Source of the DNA: CAILLO01 sp964579735
GTDB taxonomy: Bacteria; Bacillota; Clostridia; Saccharofermentanales; UBA5734
Direction: 5' to 3'
Assembly (NCBI GenBank): GCA_964579735.1
Contig: CAZOHH010000060.1
Location: 1-14,443 of the forward strand
DNA: 14,443 bases
The notes under the pieces were generated by a model. That model made no database searches. It was given only the letters and a program-made list of their open reading frames with translations, and was not told the DNA's origin. The position numbers and the translations under genes are program-made. Shown here piece by piece: positions 1 to 6,927 of the stretch (positions are counted from its first letter, which is position 1; the number at the start of each line of letters is the position of its first letter).

Positions 1-56
1 CCATATTGCCAGAGGCCATATCCGTTGCGCTCGTACTTCGAGATCTCGAAGGGAAT
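1..56 (-). CDS. Possible 5' end of a further minus-strand gene, running out of the window
   Basis: Downstream of the MFS stop codon, the minus strand reads in one frame as IPFEISKYERNGYGLWQYG up to the window edge. This looks like real protein sequence and has mostly G/C third positions, as in the neighbouring genes. The frame is closed upstream by the MFS TGA at 63-65 and contains no ATG, GTG or TTG. The only candidate start is an ATT (plus positions 54-56), with no clear Shine-Dalgarno before it. It could be a gene with a rare ATT start, a gene whose start codon was lost by mutation or assembly error, a remnant, or chance. I do not recognise the family. Confidence 0.3.
   Translation of the reverse strand, partial: MPFEISKYERNGYGLWQY
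36..51. repeat. 16-bp perfect palindrome CTTCGAGATCTCGAAG
   Basis: The bases CTTCGAGATCTCGAAG are their own reverse complement. They lie 12-27 bases downstream of the MFS stop codon on the minus strand. There is no T-tract after them, so they do not look like an intrinsic terminator. If the frame noted at 1-56 is real, the palindrome is simply part of its coding sequence. Confidence 0.5.
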
Positions 57-62
57 CCGAGC

Positions 63-1367
63 TCATTCAAGCACGGTTCGCGAATCGGCCTCCGTACGCC
101 TGCGGAAGAGAAAAGCCGAAAGTGCGGCGGCGAAAACCAGAAGAACCGCGGACAGCGCGAACGTCCCGTGCATCCCGAGGATCCCGAGCGCCGTGGCGCC
201 CAGCAGTGCTCCCGCGAATCCCGCCACGCCGTTCACGGCATACAGCGTCCCCATGTAGACCGTCCGGTTCCGCTCCGGAGCGTAGCCGTACATGAGCCCG
301 AGCATCGACATGTTCATCCCCGAGACCATCGCGCCGGTGGCGATGGCGGAGAGCGGCAGCATCAAGGGAGCGGTGGAGGGGTTCGTGAAGACCCAGAACA
401 CGCAGCTGACGGCCTGCAGCAGGACCAGCCAGAAGAACAGGGCCATCCAGGACGTGCGGTCGGCGACCTTCGCCCAGAGACGAGCGGAAAGGACGCTCAC
501 GGCGGCCATCCCGGCCGTGTACAGCGCGGCGACGGTGTAGTCGAGGCCGAGCCCGGATATGAGGTAGACCGATGTGAAGGGAATGCCGACCTGGTAGCCG
601 AGGCTCCATGCCGTGATGACGAGCAGGAGCCTGCGGTAGCGGGGATCCTTGAAAGGCAGCACGAACGGGTCGCGCAGCCGTGGCGGGTCGGTCTGGCGGG
701 GGTGCGGGATCTCGCGCATGCGGGAGAAGGTGGCGAAATTCACGAGGGCTAGGACGAAGACGACGCCGAAGAGGACCGTGAACCCGGTGATGGAGTCCCC
801 CCGGTTCTTGAAGACATCGAGCACGACGCCCATGGACAGGGAGACGAGGGTGCCCAGCCCGATGACCACCCCTTCGCGGCGTGCGAAATAGCGGGCGCGT
901 ATGGGAAGCGGCGCGATGTCGGAGATCCAGGCCACCGCGGACGGCAGCATGAAGAACTGGAGCAGGTTCCCCGCCAGGTAGAGGAGGAGGAGCGTCCCGA
1001 TGCGCGCGGCCGGGTTCCGCGTAAGGTAGGGGATGACGATGGGAGCCGCGAGCATCAGCCGCCCGGCGAAGGCGCACAGCACGATCAGGAGCTTCCGGTG
1101 CGGGAGCCGTTCGAAGACGATGGACGACAGTGCGGCGACGAGTCCCGCCAACACCGGGACGGCTCCGATCAGACCCGCCGTCGCATCGTCCGCGCCATAG
1201 AGACGCGCCAGCCCGGCGATGAAGGCGCCTCCGGTCATCATGCCGATGGTCCGGGCGGTCACGCCTTCGAAGATGGACATCGTCCGCGCGCGCTTCATCT
1301 CGATCCGATCGGGTGCGCTCTCGGGGTAGAACGAAGCCTGGAAACGTTCCCTGAATCTTCCCTTCAT
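63..1367 (-). CDS. MFS transporter, 12-helix type
   Basis: Predicted 434-residue inner-membrane transporter of the major facilitator superfamily. It has the expected succession of hydrophobic helices, a first half with small-residue-rich helices and a short basic loop (residues about 86-92, FERLPHR) in the place of the family's loop 2-3 signature, a polar central loop around residue 220, and a basic C-terminal tail. Length is normal for the family. The start at 1367 lies 2 bases after the esterase stop, which implies translational coupling, but no strong ribosome site precedes it. ATG at 1298 (residue 24) is a reasonable alternative, because the first 23 residues are polar and not needed for the fold. 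Next to an esterase of the sugar-deacetylase type, import of a sugar or acylated oligosaccharide is the natural guess, but the substrate cannot be read from the sequence. Confidence 0.88.
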   Translation of the reverse strand: MKGRFRERFQASFYPESAPDRIEMKRARTMSIFEGVTARTIGMMTGGAFIAGLARLYGADDATAGLIGAVPVLAGLVAALSSIVFERLPHRKLLIVLCAFAGRLMLAAPIVIPYLTRNPAARIGTLLLLYLAGNLLQFFMLPSAVAWISDIAPLPIRARYFARREGVVIGLGTLVSLSMGVVLDVFKNRGDSITGFTVLFGVVFVLALVNFATFSRMREIPHPRQTDPPRLRDPFVLPFKDPRYRRLLLVITAWSLGYQVGIPFTSVYLISGLGLDYTVAALYTAGMAAVSVLSARLWAKVADRTSWMALFFWLVLLQAVSCVFWVFTNPSTAPLMLPLSAIATGAMVSGMNMSMLGLMYGYAPERNRTVYMGTLYAVNGVAGFAGALLGATALGILGMHGTFALSAVLLVFAAALSAFLFRRRTEADSRTVLE

Positions 1368-1369
1368 TT

Positions 1370-2395
1370 TCAGCGGAGCCAGTCGACCAGGAAGGGGAAG
1401 GCCTTCTCCCCACCGATCTGGTGATCCCCTATGAAGACATCGACATCGACCCTGTCCTCTGCATCCAGAAGCGCATATACCTTTCGGATCCGTTCGTGGG
1501 CCAAGTGGAAAGCCTGGATCGGGAAGATGGGGTCCTCGGTCCCGGACTCCATCAGGAGCGGACGAGGCGCGATCAGGGAGAGGATGTCCGGCAGCTCCGC
1601 GTGGCGGACCAGTCCGGGAACGAAATTGTCGATGCAGTGCTCCATGGCCATGACGCTGTCATGGAACGTGTTGGCATAGCCGCTGACGACCGCGGCCTTG
1701 ATGCGGTCGTCGACGGCGGCGGTGAACGAGCAGACGAGTCCTCCGCCGGAAATCCCCATGCAGCCGATCCGTGTGCCGTCGACGTCCTTCCGGGACTCCA
1801 GGTAGTCGATCGTGCGCATGGTTTCCGCGACCCGCATGCCGGCCATGGTCCTGCCCATCATCAGCAGAAACGACGACACGCGGTCGCAGGAACTCGACCC
1901 GAGCGGTTTGTTCCGATCCTCGGCCAACCTGCGGTCCCCGAATCCGAGGATCTCCGGCACGATGACCAGGAACCCCTTGTCGACGAGGCTCAAGGCGAAA
2001 TTCTTCTGGTACCCCGGGTCGCCGCGATTCTCCGTGCCGTCCGGAAGGAGTCCTACGATCTCCCGGCTTCCGTACCCATGCCCATGGCAGGCGACCACGG
2101 CCGGGTGCTTGAGACGGCCGTCCGAAGGAATCAGGACGTAGGCCAGCATGTCGAGGCCGGTGAAGGTGGTGAAGGAAACCCGCTGTCGGGTGTAGCCTTC
2201 ACAGGCCGTCTCCTCGAGCAGCTGCGGGTCGAGAGCGGGCTTGTCTTCCTTCCCGATTCCGAGGTCTCCGAGGAAAGCCTGCCGAAGATCCTGCCGCCAC
2301 TGTTTCCATTGTTCGGCATTCTCCGCCTTGAAGGAGTACTCAGGTGGAGAGTCGCGATAGAGCCGCTCCAGGAATCCGTCAGGGCGTTCGTTCAT
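1370..2395 (-). CDS. Alpha/beta hydrolase, abhydrolase_7 / acetyl-xylan-esterase-like
   Basis: A 341-residue cytoplasmic serine hydrolase. The oxyanion-side motif HGHG is at residues 104-107, the nucleophile elbow GISGGG places the catalytic serine at residue 216, the acid is Asp288 in GTEDPIF, and the histidine is His325 in GDHQIGG. The order and spacing are those of dienelactone-hydrolase/acetyl-xylan-esterase relatives, in which a long N-terminal part precedes the core. It probably removes acyl (for instance acetyl) groups from a small carbohydrate or xenobiotic ester; the substrate is inferred only. AAAGGAGAG lies 8-16 bases before the ATG, which decides the start. It is the first gene of a unit with the MFS transporter, and a TATAAT lies 60 bases upstream. 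No signal peptide is visible. Confidence 0.85.
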   Translation of the reverse strand: MNERPDGFLERLYRDSPPEYSFKAENAEQWKQWRQDLRQAFLGDLGIGKEDKPALDPQLLEETACEGYTRQRVSFTTFTGLDMLAYVLIPSDGRLKHPAVVACHGHGYGSREIVGLLPDGTENRGDPGYQKNFALSLVDKGFLVIVPEILGFGDRRLAEDRNKPLGSSSCDRVSSFLLMMGRTMAGMRVAETMRTIDYLESRKDVDGTRIGCMGISGGGLVCSFTAAVDDRIKAAVVSGYANTFHDSVMAMEHCIDNFVPGLVRHAELPDILSLIAPRPLLMESGTEDPIFPIQAFHLAHERIRKVYALLDAEDRVDVDVFIGDHQIGGEKAFPFLVDWLR

Positions 2396-2455
2396 GGGTC
2401 TTCTCTCCTTTGCCGTGCGGGCCTCGTGGACCGATCCGAGTCGTTCTGGTATATC

Positions 2456-2461
2456 ATTATA
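2456..2461 (-). promoter_or_regulatory. -10 box TATAAT of the hydrolase/MFS unit
   Basis: The minus strand reads TATAATGATATACC directly at the edge of the gap, 60 bases upstream of the hydrolase ATG. The hexamer is a perfect sigma-70 -10 consensus in otherwise G+C-rich DNA. The matching -35 region would lie inside the N block and cannot be inspected. Confidence 0.55.
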
Positions 2462-2561
2462 NNNNNNNNNNNNNNNNNNNNNNNNNNNNNNNNNNNNNNN
2501 NNNNNNNNNNNNNNNNNNNNNNNNNNNNNNNNNNNNNNNNNNNNNNNNNNNNNNNNNNNNN
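2462..2561. other. Assembly gap (100 N)
   Basis: Exactly 100 N, the usual placeholder for a gap of unknown size. It hides the start of the plus-strand toroid gene and the -35 region of the minus-strand hydrolase promoter. The true distance between these two divergent genes is therefore unknown. Confidence 0.97.
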
Positions 2562-3344
2562 GCGGTCTACTCCCCGAAATGGATCTCCACCCACTACACG
2601 ATGCTCGAGTTGAAATCCATGGAGATCGACCCCCGAAGCGCCTCCTACCAGGCTGGGCTCCGAAGCCTGCTCGATTCCCTGTGGGGCTCGGGCGGTGGCT
2701 TCGACAAGAGGTGCATGCGCGACCTCTGCGTCGCCGCGATGCTCCTCGGGCTCGCCGCATACGGGCATGCCGACCCTGCGGTGCTCGACGGAATCGTCGG
2801 CCGCCTCCTGGACCACACGATGCCCGATGGCGGCTGGAACTGCTCGTGGGACAGTACGAAAACGGTGAAGAGCTCCCTCCATACCACGATCTCCGTCCTC
2901 GAGGCGTTCGAGGACTATCTCGCATGCGGTCGTGGGAACCGCGCGGACGACGTGCGGCGAGCCATCCCGGACGGCGAGGAGTTCGTGTTGAAGAAGCGGC
3001 TCTTCCGCTCCGTCTCGACCGGCCAGGTGATCCGCCCCGACTTCCTCGTCGCGCATTACCCGCCGCGCTGGCACTACGACGCCTTCCGCGCCCTCTTGTA
3101 TTTCGCCCGCGTGCGTCGGCCCTTCGACGAGCGCATGGGCGAGACCCTGGAGAGCGTGAAGCAGCAGATGGAGAAGGGTTGGATGGCGAAGGGATCCCAG
3201 TGGGGCGGGCTGATCCACTTCCCCCTCGAAACGACGCGCGCGGGGCGGTTCAACACGCTGCGCGCCCTCTGCATCCTCCGGTTCTACGACCCTGAAACCT
3301 TCCTGGACCGGATGGAGAAGGACGTGCCTACGCTGGACTGCTAG
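2562..3344 (+). CDS. Alpha/alpha-toroid protein, prenyltransferase/squalene-oxidase-repeat-like (5' end in gap)
   Basis: The 260 visible residues form the C-terminal part of an all-helical repeat protein related to the terpenoid cyclase/protein prenyltransferase toroid. A QW-like element (MPDGGWNCSWD) is followed by SSLHTTISVLEAFEDY, and the end carries the family-like stretch RAGRFNTLRALCILRFYD before the stop. No DxDD cyclase acid motif is visible, so catalysis of terpene cyclisation is not supported. Many bacteria carry such toroid proteins with no known function. The N-terminus and start codon are lost in the gap. It lies 61 bases upstream of the membrane-anchored zinc-ribbon protein in the same direction, so the two may be cotranscribed. 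A decayed copy of its last segment occurs at 5330-5414. Confidence 0.72.
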   Translation, partial: AVYSPKWISTHYTMLELKSMEIDPRSASYQAGLRSLLDSLWGSGGGFDKRCMRDLCVAAMLLGLAAYGHADPAVLDGIVGRLLDHTMPDGGWNCSWDSTKTVKSSLHTTISVLEAFEDYLACGRGNRADDVRRAIPDGEEFVLKKRLFRSVSTGQVIRPDFLVAHYPPRWHYDAFRALLYFARVRRPFDERMGETLESVKQQMEKGWMAKGSQWGGLIHFPLETTRAGRFNTLRALCILRFYDPETFLDRMEKDVPTLDC

Positions 3345-3405
3345 AATCTACATGACAGGACCGTATCAACCTTGCACCGCACCGACGAAACAGGAGGATT
3401 CCACC

Positions 3406-5280
3406 ATGATGCATTCACGCTCGTCCGCAAGACCCGTCCGAAGGATCCACCGCACCCTGGCCGCACTTCTCCTTCTCTCGCTGCTTCTTGCACTGTCTGC
3501 CTCCCCTTTGTCGGCAGCATCGACGAACGATGCCTACTACCAGTCGAAGATCGCGGAATTGAAGGCTCAGGCCGAAGCGGACCATTACCGCTTCATCGAC
3601 CTCGGCACGGGTGGGTTCGATGCGGCGATCGCAGCGGACATCCTCGAAAACGACGGCAAGGTGATCGAGCCGGAGCCGGTCGGTTCGGTCACCGTCCACG
3701 TGCTCGAGCCCGATACGGGGAAGCCCGTTCCCGGTGCGCTGGTCGTCCTGACCGCGAGCCTTTCCAGCTACACCTCCTCGGGGACCTCCTCCACGCAGAC
3801 CGCGAACGCCTTCCTCTCGATCAACCTGGGCGAGACCGATTCGAACGGCCGGGTGGTCTGGGAGAACCCGCTGTTCTATCACAGCAAAATCGGCTCGACC
3901 GGCGAGGACCCCACAGAGAAATACATCGGCCAGCTGGCCTCCGCCGTCGGTTCCGTCGATGACGGCGCAAGGATCGTAATGACGACGAACGCCGCGGATG
4001 TCACCTATACGCCGGAAGGAGACGCGGGACTCGGCATCTCCCTGCTCGTCAAGGACAAGGTCATGGACGAGACGGCCTTCTTCGACGCGGTGAAGGCGCT
4101 CGATGGGATCAAGAAACCGGACGAGGCCATCTATACGCTGTTCAATTCCAAGTACGTGATGTACACGGACGACTCGCCGATGCACCTCTATACAGGATCG
4201 AACATGGACGCCTTCCAACCCCTCATCGACCGGAACGAAGGGGTCTGCACGGTCGGCGAACTCCGCGAGTACATCGCGGCGCAGCGCGCGCTCCTGGACG
4301 AACGCTTCACGAAACGCAGCTACCGGTCTCTCGGCGATTACACCCCCTCGTACGAGATGTATTTCAAGGCCCCAGTGGAGACCACTTCGACCTACAAGGA
4401 CGGCACCAAGACCACGGACCGCAGTTCCCGGGCCGTCTATGTCCAGTACTTCGGCGGGGTCGCGGCGGACAAGGGAGTCGCCATCCCCTCCTTCAACTTC
4501 TACTACCGCATCTACGCCTACCACCCCGACTACGCTTCCGGCGAGAGCATCGGCGCCTATGTCGACCAGGACCTGATCGACAAGGACGTCTCCTTGACGC
4601 TGCACTTCTCCAAGGACATGCCGCCGGTTGCCGCCGGCATGACCACCGCGACGCTCTTCGGCCGTCTTCTGGACCCTTCGGGAAAGGCGGTCACCGGCGC
4701 CCGCGTGTATCTGGACGGCACGTCCCAGTATCGCGTCACCGGGTCGGACGGAGCCTGGTCCTTCGCCGGCCTGGAGCCCGGCACCAAGGCGAACCTTCTG
4801 GTCGCCATGACCGAAGGCGACCGTCCGACGGCGGTCAAGGCCTTCTGGAACGGGGCCACGTATGATAGCGACGAAATGGACCTCCCGCTGCTCGCCAACA
4901 CCAGCTACCGCATCAATCTCGGATCCGCCGGGAGCTCCGGAGGGACCGGCGGCTTCCTGAAGTATCTGGTCTACTTCGGAATCTTCCTCCTCTTCGTCTT
5001 CCTCCTGGTCGTGCTCCTGCTTCTGGCAGGACGTCGCAAGAAGAGGCGTCTGGCCGTCTCACCGGCGGCACCCGTCGCATATGCCGCTCCGGTGGCGCCN
5101 NNNNNNNNNNNNNNNNNNNNNNNNNNNNNNNNNNNNNNNNNNNNNNNNNNNNNNNNNNNNNNNNNNNNNNNNNNNNNNNNNNNNNNNNNNNNNNNNNNNG
5201 CCTCCGCCTGCCCTTCCTGCGGACGCTTCAACCGGTCCGATGCCATATTCTGCGCAGCGTGCGGCGGGAAGGCGAAGTAG
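3406..5280 (+). CDS. Secreted/membrane-anchored protein with two carboxypeptidase-regulatory-like domains and C-terminal zinc ribbon (internal gap)
   Basis: The ATG at 3406 is chosen because AGGAGG lies nine bases upstream and a typical signal peptide follows: a basic N-terminus, then a leucine-rich core ending near LSAAS at residue about 39. Upstream in-frame ATG 3352 lacks these. Two beta-sandwich segments of the carboxypeptidase-regulatory type are visible at about residues 93-160 (PVPGALVVLTA, DSNGRVVW) and 411-485 (DPSGKAVTGARVYLDG, GSDGAWSFAGLEPG). A single transmembrane helix spans residues 520-542 and is followed by RRKKRR, which puts the tail in the cytoplasm. After an Ala/Pro-rich linker interrupted by 100 N, the last 26 residues form a CxxC...CxxC zinc ribbon. 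The two flanks share a frame only because the gap is drawn as 100 bases, so length and continuity are assumed. Role unknown; ligand binding at the cell surface is a guess. Confidence 0.78.
   Translation: MMHSRSSARPVRRIHRTLAALLLLSLLLALSASPLSAASTNDAYYQSKIAELKAQAEADHYRFIDLGTGGFDAAIAADILENDGKVIEPEPVGSVTVHVLEPDTGKPVPGALVVLTASLSSYTSSGTSSTQTANAFLSINLGETDSNGRVVWENPLFYHSKIGSTGEDPTEKYIGQLASAVGSVDDGARIVMTTNAADVTYTPEGDAGLGISLLVKDKVMDETAFFDAVKALDGIKKPDEAIYTLFNSKYVMYTDDSPMHLYTGSNMDAFQPLIDRNEGVCTVGELREYIAAQRALLDERFTKRSYRSLGDYTPSYEMYFKAPVETTSTYKDGTKTTDRSSRAVYVQYFGGVAADKGVAIPSFNFYYRIYAYHPDYASGESIGAYVDQDLIDKDVSLTLHFSKDMPPVAAGMTTATLFGRLLDPSGKAVTGARVYLDGTSQYRVTGSDGAWSFAGLEPGTKANLLVAMTEGDRPTAVKAFWNGATYDSDEMDLPLLANTSYRINLGSAGSSGGTGGFLKYLVYFGIFLLFVFLLVVLLLLAGRRKKRRLAVSPAAPVAYAAPVAXXXXXXXXXXXXXXXXXXXXXXXXXXXXXXXXXXASACPSCGRFNRSDAIFCAACGGKAK
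5100..5199. other. Assembly gap (100 N) inside the zinc-ribbon membrane protein
   Basis: A second block of exactly 100 N. It falls in the linker between the transmembrane helix and the zinc ribbon, right after an Ala/Pro/Val-rich stretch. This suggests that a low-complexity or repetitive linker stopped the assembly. The real linker length is unknown. Confidence 0.97.
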
Positions 5281-5329
5281 GGTCGACTACATGGTCTGCA
5301 CGTTTTCCGGCGGCGCTCCGTAGAACAGG

Positions 5330-5414
5330 GAATCGACGGCGCGCGGGGCGGCTCAACACGCTGCACGCGCGCTGCATCCTCCGGTTCGACTACCACACCG
5401 ATCGGATCCCATAG
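5330..5414 (+). pseudogene. Decayed C-terminal fragment of a second toroid (prenyltransferase-like) gene
   Basis: Bases 5330-5393 closely match 3228-3290, the end of the toroid gene. The 45-base core 5349-5393 has 39 identities with 3246-3290. The copy reads RLNTLHARCILRFDY where the intact gene has RFNTLRALCILRFYD. One extra G near 5339 puts the preceding ESTA.. part in another frame than the rest, and the frame ends at TAG 5412-5414 after six unrelated codons. Nothing homologous is visible upstream of 5330. The stop codon and last residues of the convergent GH32 gene lie on the opposite strand inside this fragment. It is a remnant of a paralogue or of a local duplication/rearrangement, not a working gene. 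Confidence 0.65.
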
Positions 5415-6877
5415 GTCTCGATCTTCGTGTAATGTAGGAAACCGCCGACGGATTCCATGTAGATTCCGTCGCACGCCGCATCCGGGTAGATGTTGCAGGA
5501 CATCACCGTCTTGTAGTCGTCGGCATAGACCTCGATGGAGGAAGTGTCCAGGAAGATATGCAACCGCACGAGTCTGCGGCCGGTGGTTCGCAGGGCCCTG
5601 GTGCAGACGCCGCTTGTCCATTGATCCGACCGGCTGCGGTCGAGGCTGATCTCGGAGTGCATGAAATCGAGTGCGACCTTCGTCGAATGGTCGTGGCCGA
5701 CGCGGAGGAACAGATGCATGGCCATGCAATCCGACTCCTCCTGGTCCAGATCCACCAGGATCTCGCAGCTGACTCCATCTCCAGCCTTTATCGCCATCCG
5801 CCCGTCCGGTCCCAATATGCCGTTTTCATAGATCGTCGGCTCGTCCCGCAACGAGGTCAGCTCGTCGATCGGTTTGAAGGTCAGCCGGCCGTCGTTCGGA
5901 TCCAGGTCGACGACGCGCGGCAGGGTCATCGCGCCACACCAGTTCTCCTTCATGGTAGGACCGTAGTCCTTGAACCAGGGCATCCAGTCCCAGCTGTTCG
6001 CCCACGCGATCATGATGCGCCTTCCATGGATGTCCAACATGGATTGGGGAGCATACGCGTCGAACCCGCAGTCGACCTCCCCCATCGTGCCGTAGTCCAG
6101 TCTTGCGCTCCCGTAGTCCAGGTCGCCGACGAGGTAGACCGCCTTCCGCAACCCAGCATGCACGGGGGAGACCACGAGAACATCCCTTCCGCCGATCTCG
6201 AACACGTCCGGGCATTCCCACATTGAACCCAGGTCGCCCTGGCTCTCCGCAAGGGTACCGGCGAACTCCCAGTGGAAAAGATCGTCCGACTGGTAGAGGA
6301 CCGCTTTGCCGCACCCATCCTTGCATGTTCCCAGGACCATGTACCACTTCCCATCATGGCACCAGACTTTCGGGTCCCGAATATCGCAGGATCCTACCGG
6401 GGGAAACTCACGGACGACGGGATTGTCCGGATGCTTGTCGAAAGCGATTCCATCCGTGCTGATCGCCAGGCACTGCGTCTGCAGGGCCCTCTCTCCGAGT
6501 CGGGTCGTTCCCGTATAGAAGACGTACAGCTCGCCGTTGTGCTCGACGGCGCTTCCCGAGAATATGCCGCCCGTCGGGTGGTCATCATAGGGTTCGCTGG
6601 GGGCCAATGCAATCGGGAGATGCTTCCAATGAAGCAGGTCTTCGCTGACGGCATGCCCCCAATGCATGCTGCCCCACTCGGGAGAGTACGGGTGGAACTG
6701 GTAGAAAAGGTGATACTGTCCTCGGAAGTGGATGAATCCATTGGGGTCATTCATCCAGAAGGCTTCCGGCATGAAGTGATAGCGTTGCCGATACCTGGCT
6801 CCGTCCATGCCTTCCCTCGCATCGGCGACGGATTGTTCCGCCCTGCGCAGTCTTTCGGCGTGCCTTTTCTTGTCCAT
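5390..6877 (-). CDS. Glycoside hydrolase family 32 (sucrose-6-phosphate hydrolase / beta-fructosidase)
   Basis: A 495-residue enzyme that hydrolyses beta-fructofuranosyl bonds in sucrose, sucrose 6-phosphate or short fructans. The three GH32 catalytic motifs are present: WMNDPNG with nucleophile Asp44, RDP at residues 167-169 (transition-state Asp168), and ECPD with acid/base Glu221; the FSGSAV segment (106-111) also fits. A five-bladed propeller is followed by a C-terminal beta-sandwich. No signal peptide, so the enzyme is cytoplasmic. The start at 6877 is preferred over ATG 6889 because GGAG stands 6 bases before it. It is the last gene of the seven-gene operon, 50 bases after the aldo/keto reductase-like gene. 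No phosphotransferase or kinase is nearby, so phosphorylated versus free substrate cannot be decided. Confidence 0.93.
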   Translation of the reverse strand: MDKKRHAERLRRAEQSVADAREGMDGARYRQRYHFMPEAFWMNDPNGFIHFRGQYHLFYQFHPYSPEWGSMHWGHAVSEDLLHWKHLPIALAPSEPYDDHPTGGIFSGSAVEHNGELYVFYTGTTRLGERALQTQCLAISTDGIAFDKHPDNPVVREFPPVGSCDIRDPKVWCHDGKWYMVLGTCKDGCGKAVLYQSDDLFHWEFAGTLAESQGDLGSMWECPDVFEIGGRDVLVVSPVHAGLRKAVYLVGDLDYGSARLDYGTMGEVDCGFDAYAPQSMLDIHGRRIMIAWANSWDWMPWFKDYGPTMKENWCGAMTLPRVVDLDPNDGRLTFKPIDELTSLRDEPTIYENGILGPDGRMAIKAGDGVSCEILVDLDQEESDCMAMHLFLRVGHDHSTKVALDFMHSEISLDRSRSDQWTSGVCTRALRTTGRRLVRLHIFLDTSSIEVYADDYKTVMSCNIYPDAACDGIYMESVGGFLHYTKIETYGIRSVW

Positions 6878-6883
6878 CTTTTT

Positions 6884-6887
6884 CTCC
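6884..6887 (-). promoter_or_regulatory. Shine-Dalgarno GGAG that fixes the GH32 start
   Basis: The minus strand reads ATGGAGAAAAAGATG. The GGAG inside the first, upstream ATG codon lies 6 bases before the second ATG (6877). The region before the first ATG has no purine-rich site, so initiation at the second ATG is more likely. Confidence 0.6.
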
Positions 6888-6927
6888 ATTCGGGGAAATG
6901 CACGTCGCCTCGGCGGATTTCGGAGTC

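Noticed and set aside
1421..3295. Open frame of 624 codons on the plus strand crossing the first gap
   Set aside because: Antisense to the alpha/beta hydrolase, continued through N and then out of frame with the toroid gene. It is open only because N cannot give stops.
2562..3344. Squalene-hopene cyclase
   Set aside because: A QW-like motif is present, but no DxDD acid motif is visible and the conserved C-terminal pattern is that of uncharacterised toroid proteins. The missing N-terminal part prevents a firmer statement.
3415..4605. Open frame of 396 codons on the minus strand
   Set aside because: Lies opposite the signal-peptide/beta-sandwich gene; composition is Val/Arg/Asp-rich without domains and no ribosome site precedes it.
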